From assembly GCA_035275265.1 (NCBI GenBank), contig DATENC010000031.1:13748-77747 (forward strand): a stretch of 64,000 nt of DNA. Direction: 5' to 3'. The translations under genes and the position numbers were made by a program. The notes beneath the pieces are model-generated. The model ran no database searches. It was given only the letters and a program-made list of their open reading frames with translations, and was not told the DNA's origin. Source of the stretch: JACQAP01 sp035275265 (GTDB lineage Bacteria > Pseudomonadota > Gammaproteobacteria > Burkholderiales > JACQAP01). Positions 1 to 9,012 of this stretch are shown piece by piece. The stretch's first letter is position 1, and every line of letters starts with the position of its first letter.

Positions 1-563
1 GCGAAAATGTTATTCCTTGCAACGGCGCAGGTAAAGCTGAAAGGATAACGCGCGGTACCCGCTACGTTACCCTGTTCCTGCGCGTCCACGAAGAAGCTGT
101 GTACGAAGTAAAAGCGGCTGAGATCGGCAACGCCTGCCCACATTGGGTGGGACATGGTCTGATGCACCTGGTTCCAGCCCATGTGGGGCACCTTCAGCTT
201 CTCTCCGCGGTCGCCCATCATGCGTTTGGGCGGAAAGCGAACGACTTTCCCGGGCAGAATCCCCAGACCCTCGACGCCACCCTCCTCGCTCGACTCGAAC
301 AACATCTGCAAACCGATGCACAGTCCGAGGAACGGCTTGCTTCGCGCGGACTCCACCAACGGCGCGCGCAGCCCGCGCGCGTCCATCTCCCGCATGCAAT
401 CCGGCATCGCGCCCTGGCCTGGAAAAACCACCCTAGCGGCCGAACGTAGCACCGCGGGATCGCTGGTCACGGCAACGACCTTCCCTGGGGCAACATGCTC
501 CAGGGCCTTCGCCACCGAACGCAGGTTGCCCATTCCGTAATCAACGACAGCAATATCGATCAT
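1..563 (-). CDS. hisH: Imidazole glycerol phosphate synthase glutaminase subunit HisH (3' end outside window)
   Basis: Glutamine amidotransferase subunit that supplies ammonia to HisF in histidine synthesis. The reading frame is open from ATG at 563 to the left edge (187 residues seen). It shows the class I amidotransferase start (DYGMGNL, residues 8-14), the oxyanion region VFPGQGAMP (about 46-54) and the nucleophile elbow GLCIGLQ with Cys82. The catalytic His-Glu pair near the C terminus lies beyond the window. It follows hisB by 70 bp on the same strand and looks like the distal part of the his operon. Confidence 0.95.
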   Translation of the reverse strand, partial: MIDIAVVDYGMGNLRSVAKALEHVAPGKVVAVTSDPAVLRSAARVVFPGQGAMPDCMREMDARGLRAPLVESARSKPFLGLCIGLQMLFESSEEGGVEGLGILPGKVVRFPPKRMMGDRGEKLKVPHMGWNQVHQTMSHPMWAGVADLSRFYFVHSFFVDAQEQGNVAGTARYPFSFTCAVARNNIF

Positions 564-633
564 GCTGGGATGGGCCGTGACTCGTGGTTCTTGTTCACAG
601 AACGTGCCGACACATATGCGGCCGTCAAACCGC

Positions 634-1221
634 TTAGAGGCTTCCCTTGGTCGAGGGCAACGCATCGGCCGCCCGGGGATCCATCTCGGAGGCCATGCGC
701 AATGCGCGCCCGAACGCCTTGAAGATGGTCTCGGCCTGGTGGTGCGCGTTCCTGCCCTTGATATTGTCGATGTGCAGAGTCACCAACGCGTGGTTGGCGA
801 AACCCTGAAAGAATTCATGGACCAGGTCGATGTCGAACTCGCCCACCAGTCCGCGCGCGTAATCGACCACGTACTCAAGACCGGGACGGCCCGAAAGATC
901 CACCACAACCCGCGACAACGCTTCGTCGAGCGGGACATACGCGTGGCCATAGCGGCGCACGCCTTTCTTGTCCCCTATCGCCTTGGCGAATGCCTGGCCG
1001 AACGTGATCCCCACATCCTCAACGGTGTGATGGGCGTCGATGTGCAGGTCACCCTTGGCTTCGATTTCAAGATCGATCATGCCATGGCGCGCAATCTGAT
1101 TGAGCATGTGATCGAAGAATCCGATTCCGGTGGCAAGCTTGGAATTGCCGCTGCCGTCGAGATTGAGGTTAACGCTGATCTGGGTTTCCAGCGTACTTCG
1201 GGTGACTTGGGCTTGGCGCAT
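634..1221 (-). CDS. hisB: Imidazoleglycerol-phosphate dehydratase
   Basis: Dehydrates imidazole glycerol phosphate to imidazole acetol phosphate, the sixth step of histidine synthesis. The 195-residue product is the monofunctional form with no fused phosphatase domain, as is usual outside enterics. The two metal-binding signatures are intact: DAHHTVED (62-69) and NAHHQAE (158-164). It begins 36 bp after the hisC stop, in the same operon. Confidence 0.97.
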   Translation of the reverse strand: MRQAQVTRSTLETQISVNLNLDGSGNSKLATGIGFFDHMLNQIARHGMIDLEIEAKGDLHIDAHHTVEDVGITFGQAFAKAIGDKKGVRRYGHAYVPLDEALSRVVVDLSGRPGLEYVVDYARGLVGEFDIDLVHEFFQGFANHALVTLHIDNIKGRNAHHQAETIFKAFGRALRMASEMDPRAADALPSTKGSL

Positions 1222-1257
1222 ACGATAGGCGTCAAAAATTGCCTCATCCTAACCCAA

Positions 1258-2352
1258 TTAAGGCATGACCGACGAGGCGATGCCCGCGTCGAGGAAAATC
1301 GCGCGCAAAGCACCAAGCAGTACATCGCACTGTTCATCTGTTCCCACCGTGATGCGCATGAACTGGTCTATGCGGGCCGGTTTGCGAAAATGTCGCACAA
1401 GAATGCTTCGCTCGCGCAGCCTGGCCGTCAACGCTGTGCCTTCCCAGCGTGGATGACGGGCGAACACGAAGTTCGCCGCGGATGGCAGGGCTTCGAAGTC
1501 CAACGCCTGAAGTCCGGCAATCAGGCGTTCGCGGCTACGGATCACCGTTCGGCAGCCCACTTCGAAATAATTCTGATCCTCCAGCGCCGCCACGGCGCCG
1601 GCTTGGGCGAAGCGGTCCATCGGATAGGAGTTGAAACTGTCTTTAACCCGAATAAGAGCCTCGATCAATGCCGGATGCCCGATGGCATAGCCCACTCGCA
1701 GGCCTGCCAGCGAGCGCGATTTGGACAACGTGTGTGTCACTAGCAACTGCGGGTACCGGTGTACCAGCGACACTGCGGATATCCCGCCAAAATCCACGTA
1801 AGCCTCATCGATCACGACCACGGACGCCATATTTCCTTGTAGAAGCCGCTCGATCTCGGACAGATCCAGCAGGCGCCCGGTTGGTGCATTCGGATTGGGA
1901 AAAACTATTCCGCCGTTTCTCGTCGCAAGATAGTCATCGACGTCGATCTCGAACGAATCCGTCAATGGTATCTCGCGATAAACGATGTCGTATAAACGGC
2001 AGAACACGGGATAAAAGCTGTAGGTGACGTCCGGAAACAGCACCGGCTGATCGTGCCGGAGCAACGCCTGGAAGGTGTGCGCAAGGATTTCGTCCGAGCC
2101 ATTACCGACAAAAACCTGATTGGTAGAAACCGCGTGCCGCGCGGCTACAGCCTGAATCAGCTTCTCGCTCGTGGGATCGGGATACAGGCGCAGCGAATCC
2201 GCCACCTCGCTCCCCAATGCCTCGAGTACTCGCGGGCTGGGACCATATGGATTCTCGTTGGTATTGAGCTTGACCAGATTAGGCAATCTGGGCTGCTCGC
2301 CCGGTACGTAAGGTGTCAGGCCATGGACCAGAGCGCTCCAATAACGGCTCAT
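1258..2352 (-). CDS. hisC: Histidinol-phosphate aminotransferase
   Basis: PLP-dependent aminotransferase acting on imidazole acetol phosphate. At 364 residues it has normal family length. Visible landmarks are NENPYGPSP (32-40), the NPNAPTG cofactor/substrate loop (153-159), DEAYVDF (182-188) and the PLP-binding lysine in the S-K-S-R-S-L-A-G segment (Lys211). Its ATG overlaps the hisD stop by 4 bp (ATGA type), indicating translational coupling. Confidence 0.97.
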   Translation of the reverse strand: MSRYWSALVHGLTPYVPGEQPRLPNLVKLNTNENPYGPSPRVLEALGSEVADSLRLYPDPTSEKLIQAVAARHAVSTNQVFVGNGSDEILAHTFQALLRHDQPVLFPDVTYSFYPVFCRLYDIVYREIPLTDSFEIDVDDYLATRNGGIVFPNPNAPTGRLLDLSEIERLLQGNMASVVVIDEAYVDFGGISAVSLVHRYPQLLVTHTLSKSRSLAGLRVGYAIGHPALIEALIRVKDSFNSYPMDRFAQAGAVAALEDQNYFEVGCRTVIRSRERLIAGLQALDFEALPSAANFVFARHPRWEGTALTARLRERSILVRHFRKPARIDQFMRITVGTDEQCDVLLGALRAIFLDAGIASSVMP

Positions 2353-3650
2353 TTGCGCATTCGCATCTGGGCGGCAAGCGCGTGCGCCGGCAGACCCTCG
2401 CCCGTGGCGAGCGCGACCGCAATCGCACCGAGCTTGCGTGCGCCGTCCGCGGAAACCTGGATCAGGCTGGTGCGTTTCTGGAAGTCGTATACCCCGAGCG
2501 GCGAGGAGAAACGCGCACTACGCGCAGTCGGCAGCACGTGATTCGGTCCCGCGCAGTAGTCTCCCAGCGCCTCCGACGCGTAACGGCCCATGAACATTGC
2601 GCCGGCATGCCTGATTTTCTTGGCCCAGCGCTGCGGGTCTTCTACCGACAACTCCAGGTGTTCCGGAGCGATCCGGTTTGCGATCTCGCAGGCCTCATCG
2701 AGATCGCGGGTCTCGATCAGTGCGCCACGTCCCTCGAGAGCAGCGGTAATCACACCGGCGCGCGGCATGTCCTTCATATGCCGTTCGATGCTCGCCGCCA
2801 CCTTGTCGATGAATGCGCGCTCGGGGCAAAGCAGGATCGCCTGCGCCATCTCATCATGTTCTGCCTGCGAGAACAGGTCCATCGCCACCCAGTCCGGATC
2901 GGTGCCACCATCGCAAATCACCAGGATCTCCGATGGGCCAGCCACCATATCGATTCCAACGACGCCGAACACGCGCCGCTTCGCGGCTGCAACGTAGGCG
3001 TTGCCCGGCCCGACGATCTTGTCCACTTGGGGAACAGTGCGGGTGCCATAAGCCAGTGCTGCCACAGCCTGCGCGCCGCCAATGGTGAACACGCGATCCA
3101 CGCCGGCAATGCACGCAGCGGCAAGCACCAAGTTGTTGCGCTCCCCGCGCGGCGCGGGCACTACCATGATGATCTCGTTCACCCCGGCCACCTTGGCCGG
3201 CAAAGTATTCATCAGCACTGTGGACGGATAAGCTGCCTTGCCGCCCGGCACGTATACGCCGACGCGATCAAGCGGCGTGACTTTCTGTCCAAGTGTCGTG
3301 CCGTCGGCCTCGGTGTATTGCCAGGACGCTAGCGGCTGGCGTTCATGGTAGGCACGGATACGTGCGGTCGCCTGCTCCAGCGCATCGCGCGCCGCGTCCG
3401 GCAACGTTGCAAGGGCGCGCTCCAAATCGGCTTTTCCGATTTCGAGTTCCGCAAGCGAGCGGGCCTCAATCTGATCGAATTTAAGTGTGTACTCGAGCAC
3501 CGCGTCGTCGCCGCGCGCCTTGACTTCGCGCAGAATCGCGGCCACCGTATCTTCGATGCGCTCGTCCTGGGTATTCTCAAATGCGAGCAATCCCGCCAGC
3601 CTGTTATCAAAGTCGGCGTCGCGGGTGGACAGGCGTGCTATCCCGATCAT
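2349..3650 (-). CDS. hisD: Histidinol dehydrogenase
   Basis: Zinc enzyme that oxidises L-histidinol to L-histidine in two NAD-dependent steps. The 433-residue product carries the conserved VPGGKAAYPSTVLMN stretch (134-148), GPSEILV (239-244 region) and SQAEHDEM with the zinc ligands Gln262 and His265. Start and stop overlap hisG and hisC by 4 bp on each side, so hisG-hisD-hisC are translationally coupled. Confidence 0.97.
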   Translation of the reverse strand: MIGIARLSTRDADFDNRLAGLLAFENTQDERIEDTVAAILREVKARGDDAVLEYTLKFDQIEARSLAELEIGKADLERALATLPDAARDALEQATARIRAYHERQPLASWQYTEADGTTLGQKVTPLDRVGVYVPGGKAAYPSTVLMNTLPAKVAGVNEIIMVVPAPRGERNNLVLAAACIAGVDRVFTIGGAQAVAALAYGTRTVPQVDKIVGPGNAYVAAAKRRVFGVVGIDMVAGPSEILVICDGGTDPDWVAMDLFSQAEHDEMAQAILLCPERAFIDKVAASIERHMKDMPRAGVITAALEGRGALIETRDLDEACEIANRIAPEHLELSVEDPQRWAKKIRHAGAMFMGRYASEALGDYCAGPNHVLPTARSARFSSPLGVYDFQKRTSLIQVSADGARKLGAIAVALATGEGLPAHALAAQMRMRK

Positions 3651-4297
3651 ATTCCGCTCTTTGCCACTGCCCCGGCAAAAGCATCCAGCATCGGCTGGAT
3701 GGCCTGACGCTTGAGCTTGAGTGCCGCTTGATTGACAATCAGCCGGGCGCTGATCGGCATGATCTCCTCCACTGCCTTGAGATTGTTGGCGTGTAGCGTA
3801 TTTCCGCTGGAGACGAGGTCCACGATGGCGTCTGCCAGGCCCACTAGCGGCGCCAGTTCCATCGAGCCGTAGAGTTCTATTAAGTCAACGTGCACGCCCT
3901 TGGCCGCGAAATGCGCGCGCGCCGTGCTCAAGTACTTGGTGGCCACGCGCAGTCGCGCGCCGCGGCGGACGGCGCCCTCATAGTCGAAGCCATTCTGCAC
4001 CGCCACCATCATCTTGCACCTTGCGATTCCCAGATCGAGCGGCTGATATAGCCCGCCTCCCCCGTGCTCGAGCAGCACATCCCTACCAGCGATCCCCACT
4101 TCGGCAGCGCCATACTGAACGTAGGTCGGCACATCCGAAGCCCGCACGATGATGATGCTGACCTCCGGCCGGCTGGTGCCGATGACCAGCTTGCGCGAGA
4201 TTTCCGGATCCTCGGACGCGACAATCCCCACCGCCTTCAGCAAGGGCGTCGTTTCGTCGAAAATGCGCCCCTTCGACAAGGCGATTTTGATATTCAT
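3647..4297 (-). CDS. hisG: ATP phosphoribosyltransferase, short form
   Basis: Catalyses the first, committed step of histidine synthesis (ATP plus PRPP). At 216 residues it is the short HisG form, lacking the C-terminal ACT-like regulatory domain of the roughly 300-residue long form. Short HisG proteins need the partner HisZ for activity and feedback control (established knowledge). No hisZ is visible here, so it must lie elsewhere. The gene starts 40 bp downstream of murA. Confidence 0.96.
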   Translation of the reverse strand: MNIKIALSKGRIFDETTPLLKAVGIVASEDPEISRKLVIGTSRPEVSIIIVRASDVPTYVQYGAAEVGIAGRDVLLEHGGGGLYQPLDLGIARCKMMVAVQNGFDYEGAVRRGARLRVATKYLSTARAHFAAKGVHVDLIELYGSMELAPLVGLADAIVDLVSSGNTLHANNLKAVEEIMPISARLIVNQAALKLKRQAIQPMLDAFAGAVAKSGI

Positions 4298-4337
4298 GCT
4301 ACGGGTCCTCGACCCCGGGCAAAAGCGGCCAGAGCAT

Positions 4338-5591
4338 TCAGTGCGCGCGTTTTATGCGCGCGCCCAACTGGCTCAACTTCTCTTCGATACATTCGTAGCC
4401 GCGATCTAGGTGATACACCCGGTCCACGCGCGTTTCCCCCTGCGCCACCAACCCAGCCAGCACCAGGCTGGCCGAGGCCCGCAAATCGGTCGCCATCACG
4501 CCCGCACCCTGCAATTGCGGCACGCCGTGCACCACCGCGGTGTTGCCTTCCACTTCGATCTTTGCCCCGAGCCGCTGCAGTTCCTGCACGTGCATGAAGC
4601 GATTCTCGAAAATGGTCTCGGTCACCACCGCCGTCCCTTCGGCAACGGTATTGAGCGCCATGAATTGGGCCTGCATGTCGGTCGGAAACGCCGGATACGG
4701 CGCTGTGCGCAGGTTTACCGACCTGAGTTTGCCGTTTGTAGAAAGGGCAATCCAGTCCTGATCGTGCTCGATGTGCGCACCGGCCTCGCGTAACTTTCCC
4801 AGCACCGAGTCGAGAATTGCCGCGCGCGTTCCCTTCAACCTGATTTCCCCGCCGCTGGCAGCGGCAGCTACCAGGAACGTGCCCGTCTCGATTCGATCAG
4901 GCATCACCCGGTAGGTCGCGCCCGTGAGACGATCCACGCCTTCGATCATTATCACGTCCGAACCCGCTGCGAAGATACGGGCGCCCATCGCATTCAGACA
5001 TCCCGCAAGATCGACCACCTCCGGCTCGCGGGCGGCGTTCTCGATAAAGGTAATGCCGTCCGCCAGTGTCGCCGCCATCATCAAGTTCTCGGTTCCGGTC
5101 ACGGTAACCAGGTCCATGACTATGCGCGCCCCTTTCAGCCGATGGGCGCGGGCATGAATATAGCCCTGTTCGATCTCGATCTGGGCACCCATCGCCTGCA
5201 GCCCCTTGATGTGCAGATCCACCGGCCTCTGGCCGATGGCACATCCGCCCGGCAGCGACACACGGGCCTCGCCGAATCGCGCGACCATTGGACCCAGTAC
5301 CAGGATCGAAGCGCGCATGGTCTTGACCAGTTCATAAGGCGCGGCAAGGTTGTGCAGTTTCGCCGCCGTCAATCCCACGCCCATTTTCTCATCCAGCGAA
5401 ACCTCGACTCCCATTTGCGCCAGTAGATTCAAGGTCGTGGTGACGTCACGCAGGTGGGGAAGATTCTGCACCCGCAGCGTCTCCGGCGTCAGGATTGCGG
5501 CGCACAGGATCGGCAGGGCCGCATTCTTGGCCCCGGAAATGCGCACCTCCCCGGTAAGCGGCACGCCGCCCTGGATGATCAGCTTGTCCAC
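4338..5591 (-). CDS. murA: UDP-N-acetylglucosamine 1-carboxyvinyltransferase
   Basis: First committed enzyme of peptidoglycan synthesis, transferring enolpyruvate from PEP to UDP-GlcNAc. The 417-residue protein has the substrate-binding GAKNAALPI segment (Lys22, Asn23) and the active-site loop LPGGCAIG with Cys117, the residue alkylated by fosfomycin in homologues, so the Cys form rather than a resistant Asp form is present. It follows ibaG by 17 bp. The murA-ibaG-mla linkage matches enterobacteria. Confidence 0.97.
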   Translation of the reverse strand: MDKLIIQGGVPLTGEVRISGAKNAALPILCAAILTPETLRVQNLPHLRDVTTTLNLLAQMGVEVSLDEKMGVGLTAAKLHNLAAPYELVKTMRASILVLGPMVARFGEARVSLPGGCAIGQRPVDLHIKGLQAMGAQIEIEQGYIHARAHRLKGARIVMDLVTVTGTENLMMAATLADGITFIENAAREPEVVDLAGCLNAMGARIFAAGSDVIMIEGVDRLTGATYRVMPDRIETGTFLVAAAASGGEIRLKGTRAAILDSVLGKLREAGAHIEHDQDWIALSTNGKLRSVNLRTAPYPAFPTDMQAQFMALNTVAEGTAVVTETIFENRFMHVQELQRLGAKIEVEGNTAVVHGVPQLQGAGVMATDLRASASLVLAGLVAQGETRVDRVYHLDRGYECIEEKLSQLGARIKRAH

Positions 5592-5608
5592 GGGAGCCTA
5601 TCGGAAGG

Positions 5609-5845
5609 CTATCGGGTAGCCCAATCTTCGGGCGTGACGGTCCTCATCGACAACGCGTGTATTTCTTCGCGCATCCGATCCCCCAGCGCCCGGTAGACCA
5701 CTTGGTGTTGCTGCACTCGCGTCTTGCCGCGGAATTCCGCGCTCACGATCACGGCCTCGAAATGATGCCCGTCTCCCACCACCTCGACGTGATCGCACGG
5801 AAGGCTGTCCTGGATATAAGACCTGACCTGTTCGGGGGTGACCAT
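5609..5845 (-). CDS. ibaG: BolA-family protein IbaG
   Basis: Small BolA-fold protein of 78 residues. The family partners monothiol glutaredoxins in Fe-S trafficking, and the IbaG branch sits between mla and murA in E. coli, as here. The ATG at 5845 gives the normal family length (about 80 aa); the open frame extends upstream, but only through the exporter permease gene. The helix-turn-like VYRALGDRM region and the conserved HALS segment are present. Confidence 0.88.
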   Translation of the reverse strand: MVTPEQVRSYIQDSLPCDHVEVVGDGHHFEAVIVSAEFRGKTRVQQHQVVYRALGDRMREEIHALSMRTVTPEDWATR

Positions 5846-5856
5846 TTCAACGGCTC

Positions 5857-6618
5857 TCAGTGGCGAAGTTTGTAACCGCTCGAAAGTAGCGACAAAGTGG
5901 CGAATGATAAAGCCAAAAGGGAGCCCCCCACAATCGCGAGACTGAGATGCGGCGGGACGTCCGACACGCCAAAGAAGCCATAGCGAAAGCCGTCGATCAT
6001 GTAGAAGAAGGGATTCATGTGCGACACCTTCTGCCAGAACGGCGGCAGCGAGTGAATCGAGTAAAACACGCCCGACAGGAAAGTAAGCGGGATGATCACG
6101 AAATTCTGGAACGCGGCAAGCTGATCGAACTTGTCGGCCCAAATGCCCGCGATGATGCCGAGCGTACCCAGGATCGCGGACCCGAACAGCGCAAAGGTGA
6201 GAACCCAAAGCAGATTCTGGACCGGCACCGGGACGAACATCGCGGTAACCACGAACACACCCAGTCCGACCACCACACCTCGCACGGCGGATGCCAGCAC
6301 GTAGGCAGCGAAGAATTCGAGGTGCGACAGCGGTGGCAGCAGTATGAATACGATATTGCCGGTGATCTTGGACTGGATCAGGCTTGACGAGCTGTTGGCA
6401 AAAGCGTTCTGCAGCAGCGACATCATTGCCAGGCCGGGTATCAGAAATGAGGTATAGCGCACCCCAGGATAAACCTGTACATGCCCTTCCAGCACGTGCG
6501 AGAAGATCAACAGGTACAGGAGTGCGGTGAGCACGGGCGCCAGGATGGTCTGAAAGCTTACCTTCCAGAAGCGCAGGATCTCCTTGTGGAACAGCGTAGA
6601 AAAACCGGTCATCGTCAT
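5857..6618 (-). CDS. yadH: ABC-2 type exporter permease (YadH-like)
   Basis: Integral membrane permease, 253 residues with about six hydrophobic helices and the ABC-2 pattern (LSGVFYSIHSLPPFW, NPFFYMIDGFRYGFFG near the C terminus). It starts 1 bp after the stop of the ATPase gene upstream, so the two form a half-transporter pair like E. coli YadG/YadH. The substrate is unknown. Its placement between mlaB and ibaG is notable because E. coli has no genes there. Confidence 0.88.
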   Translation of the reverse strand: MTMTGFSTLFHKEILRFWKVSFQTILAPVLTALLYLLIFSHVLEGHVQVYPGVRYTSFLIPGLAMMSLLQNAFANSSSSLIQSKITGNIVFILLPPLSHLEFFAAYVLASAVRGVVVGLGVFVVTAMFVPVPVQNLLWVLTFALFGSAILGTLGIIAGIWADKFDQLAAFQNFVIIPLTFLSGVFYSIHSLPPFWQKVSHMNPFFYMIDGFRYGFFGVSDVPPHLSLAIVGGSLLALSFATLSLLSSGYKLRH

Positions 6619-6619
6619 C

Positions 6620-7522
6620 TTAATCCCGGTGCATGATGGCGACGAAAACCTCTTCCAAGTCGGGCTGCTCTAATTCCATTGAGGCCAGCTCGAAGCCATT
6701 CTCACGGATGGTCCGCAGCGCGCATTCGACATCGGCGTAACTATGCAGCGCGAGGATGTATTCACCGCTCACCTGGGCCGCCGCAAGCATCGGCCGCAAA
6801 CTCTCCGGCAGTACACCGTTGGCGAGCCGCAGCCGAAGGTGAATACCCGAGAATCCTCTGAGGAGATTGTGCGTGGAATCCAGCGCGACCAGCCTTCCTT
6901 GCTTGAGCATGCCCACACGGCTGCACAACGACTCCGCTTCTTCGAGGTAGTGCGTGGTCAGAACGATGGTATGGCCGTCGCCATTGAGCTGACGGACGAA
7001 TTGCCACAAGCCCTGGCGCAGCTCGACGTCCACGCCGGCGGTCGGCTCGTCGAGAATGATCACCGGGGGCTTGTGCACCAGCGCCTGAGCCACCAGCACC
7101 CTTCGTTTCATCCCGCCGGATAGCGCGCGCATGTTGGAATCGGCGCGATCGGTTAGGTCCAGGCGCGCCATCACTTCATCGATCCAGTCGTCATTGCGGC
7201 GCAAACCAAAATATCCAGACTGGAAACGCAAACTCTCGCGTACCGAGAAGAACGGATCGAACACCAACTCCTGCGGCACCACGCCGAGCGCACGACGCGC
7301 CTGGCGGTAGTCGCCCACCACGTCGTGACCCATCACCTTGAGCCAACCCCCGTTGGCACGCGCCAGCCCGGCCAGAATGCTGATCAGCGTGGTCTTGCCG
7401 GCACCGTTAGGTCCGAGCAGCGCGAAGAACTCTCCCTGAGGAATTTCCAGGTCGATATCACAAAGTGCGCGTACGTTTCCGTAGTTCTTGAAGACACCGC
7501 GTATCTCGATGGCTGGGACCAC
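6620..7522 (-). CDS. yadG: ABC exporter ATP-binding protein (YadG-like)
   Basis: Cytoplasmic ATPase of the ABC-2 exporter, 300 residues. Walker A GPNGAGKT (37-44), Q-loop in VVPQELV, signature LSGGMKRR (134-141) and Walker B VIILDEP (154-160) are all intact, followed by a switch His in LTTHYLEEAE. The C-terminal 70 residues are the accessory region typical of ABC-2 ATPases. It is paired with the permease immediately downstream. Confidence 0.9.
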   Translation of the reverse strand: MVPAIEIRGVFKNYGNVRALCDIDLEIPQGEFFALLGPNGAGKTTLISILAGLARANGGWLKVMGHDVVGDYRQARRALGVVPQELVFDPFFSVRESLRFQSGYFGLRRNDDWIDEVMARLDLTDRADSNMRALSGGMKRRVLVAQALVHKPPVIILDEPTAGVDVELRQGLWQFVRQLNGDGHTIVLTTHYLEEAESLCSRVGMLKQGRLVALDSTHNLLRGFSGIHLRLRLANGVLPESLRPMLAAAQVSGEYILALHSYADVECALRTIRENGFELASMELEQPDLEEVFVAIMHRD

Positions 7523-7558
7523 GGCGTGGTTGTGGAGTGTTATCTTCCGGATCGGCGG

Positions 7559-7846
7559 CTACTTTGCCGCAACAGGAATCAGGTCTGTGACCCCGTACAG
7601 ATTGGCTATGCTCACCAGGCTTCCACCGAGGTTGGAAAAGCGCACCTGGCGGTTGCTGGCGTGCATGCGCCGTGTCCACTCCAGCATCAGGCTGATTGCC
7701 GCAGAGTCGGCTTCCGTTACTCCCGAGAAGTCGACGACCACGGAACTGCCTTCCAAAGTGCGACTGCCCTCGGCGAGTAACGTACTTACGCTCGCCAGCG
7801 TCACCGGGCCTTCTATCAAGTAGCGGTCTCCCTGTCTTCTGATCAT
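7559..7846 (-). CDS. mlaB: MlaB, STAS-domain subunit of the Mla transporter
   Basis: STAS-fold cytoplasmic protein of 95 residues that binds MlaF in the MlaFEDB phospholipid transporter. The STAS core (VVVDFSGVTEADSAAISLMLEW, shown here in part by position: residues 36-57) and the end-of-operon position identify it. It overlaps mlaC by 4 bp. Identity rests on context more than on sequence length alone. Confidence 0.87.
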   Translation of the reverse strand: MIRRQGDRYLIEGPVTLASVSTLLAEGSRTLEGSSVVVDFSGVTEADSAAISLMLEWTRRMHASNRQVRFSNLGGSLVSIANLYGVTDLIPVAAK

Positions 7847-8502
7847 TGCTTGCCGGCGGGCGCCTTATCGGCATTGGCACTGTTCTTGTTGATCAGACTC
7901 TTGATCAGGCCGTCAATTCCGCCACGATCGATGTCCAGAGCAAACAGATTGCGATAGTTGATGATCAGACTGGCACCCGCGACCCGGACATCGTAGACCT
8001 TCCAGCCATTTGGAGTGAGTGCCATGTCGTAGTCCACGGTAACCGGCTCCGCGCCCTTGGGGAGCTTGATGATCGTCTGCACGGTCGCCTCCGTTTCGCC
8101 CGGATTGAATCTGAACGGCCGATACTCGACACTGACCCCTGTGTAAGCGGTGAATGCGGCCGAGTAGGAGCGCACCAGCAGGCTACGAAACTCCTTGATC
8201 AAAGTCTCGCGCTGAGCCGGCGTCGCGTCGCGCCACGCGCGCCCGACCGCGAGACGGGTCATGCGCACAAAATCGAAGTGAGGCGCGACCTTCTCTTCAA
8301 TTAAATCGACAATGCGATCGACCTTGCCGGCCTTGATGTCCTTGTCGTTGCGCACGATCGTGAGAACTTCTTCGGTCGTATTGCGAACCAGCACGTCCGG
8401 GGATGGCGTCTGCGCGCCGACTTCACATGCCGTCACGAAAGTCGCGAGCAACAGCAATCCGATCAGCCGTCGCCCTGCCTTGTTGCCGTATCGCGTGTTC
8501 AT
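7843..8502 (-). CDS. mlaC: MlaC, periplasmic phospholipid-binding protein
   Basis: Periplasmic carrier of phospholipids between the outer-membrane MlaA complex and the inner-membrane MlaFEDB complex. An in-frame ATG lies at 8514, but GGAG sits 6-9 bases before the ATG at 8502, favouring the latter (219 residues). The N terminus is a signal peptide ending near residue 30. It contains V-T-A-C, which resembles a lipobox; typical MlaC is soluble, so this cysteine is odd. The body matches the MlaC/Ttg2 fold (LVRSYSAAFTAYTG, DVRVAGASLIINYR). Confidence 0.9.
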   Translation of the reverse strand: MNTRYGNKAGRRLIGLLLLATFVTACEVGAQTPSPDVLVRNTTEEVLTIVRNDKDIKAGKVDRIVDLIEEKVAPHFDFVRMTRLAVGRAWRDATPAQRETLIKEFRSLLVRSYSAAFTAYTGVSVEYRPFRFNPGETEATVQTIIKLPKGAEPVTVDYDMALTPNGWKVYDVRVAGASLIINYRNLFALDIDRGGIDGLIKSLINKNSANADKAPAGKQ

Positions 8503-8532
8503 TTTTTGCTCCATGAATGCCGGGTCGCCCCG

Positions 8533-9012
8533 CTACTTTCCCTTGTCCGCGCCGGTCTCTGCCGCCTTGCCATACAAGAACTGCCCGATGATTTTCTCAA
8601 GGACCACCGCGGATTGGGTGATCGACAGGCGATCGCCATCCTTGAGCATTTGATCCTCACCCCCACCGTCCATCCCGATGTATTGTTCGCCGAGCAGGCC
8701 GGCGGTCAGGATTGAGGCCGAAGAGTCCTTCGGGAACTTGTAACGATTGTCGAGATTCAAAGTTACACGGGCGCGAAAGCTCTGGTTGTTGAAAGATACG
8801 TCAGCGACGCGCCCGACCACGACTCCCGCGCTTTTTACCGGCGCGCGCGGCTTCAGCCCGCCGATATTGTCGAACTCAGCATAGACCTTGTAGGTGTCGG
8901 CAACACTGATCCCGCTCATATTTCCAACTTTGAGTGCCAATACCAGCAACGCGCCGATGCCGGCACAAACGAAAAGTCCCACCCACAGGTCGAGCATCGA
9001 GCGTTCCATCAC
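8533..9012 (-). CDS. mlaD: MlaD, MCE-domain membrane subunit
   Basis: Inner-membrane anchored MCE protein that forms the hexameric ring of the phospholipid transporter. The 159-residue product has one N-terminal transmembrane helix (about residues 6-28) followed by a single MCE domain (AEFDNIGGLKPRAPVKSAGV region, 45-65; GEQYIGM near 110-116). Start and mlaE stop overlap by 4 bp. Length is normal for the family. Confidence 0.95.
   Translation of the reverse strand: MMERSMLDLWVGLFVCAGIGALLVLALKVGNMSGISVADTYKVYAEFDNIGGLKPRAPVKSAGVVVGRVADVSFNNQSFRARVTLNLDNRYKFPKDSSASILTAGLLGEQYIGMDGGGEDQMLKDGDRLSITQSAVVLEKIIGQFLYGKAAETGADKGK

Noticed and set aside
413..431. Possible frameshift in hisH
   Set aside because: Recounting the five-A run restores V-V-F-P-G-Q-G; the gene is intact within the window.
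562..1743. 393-residue plus-strand ORF over hisB and hisC
   Set aside because: Shadow of two well-identified his genes.
2313..3332. 339-residue plus-strand ORF over hisD
   Set aside because: Shadow of hisD; no ribosome site or family.
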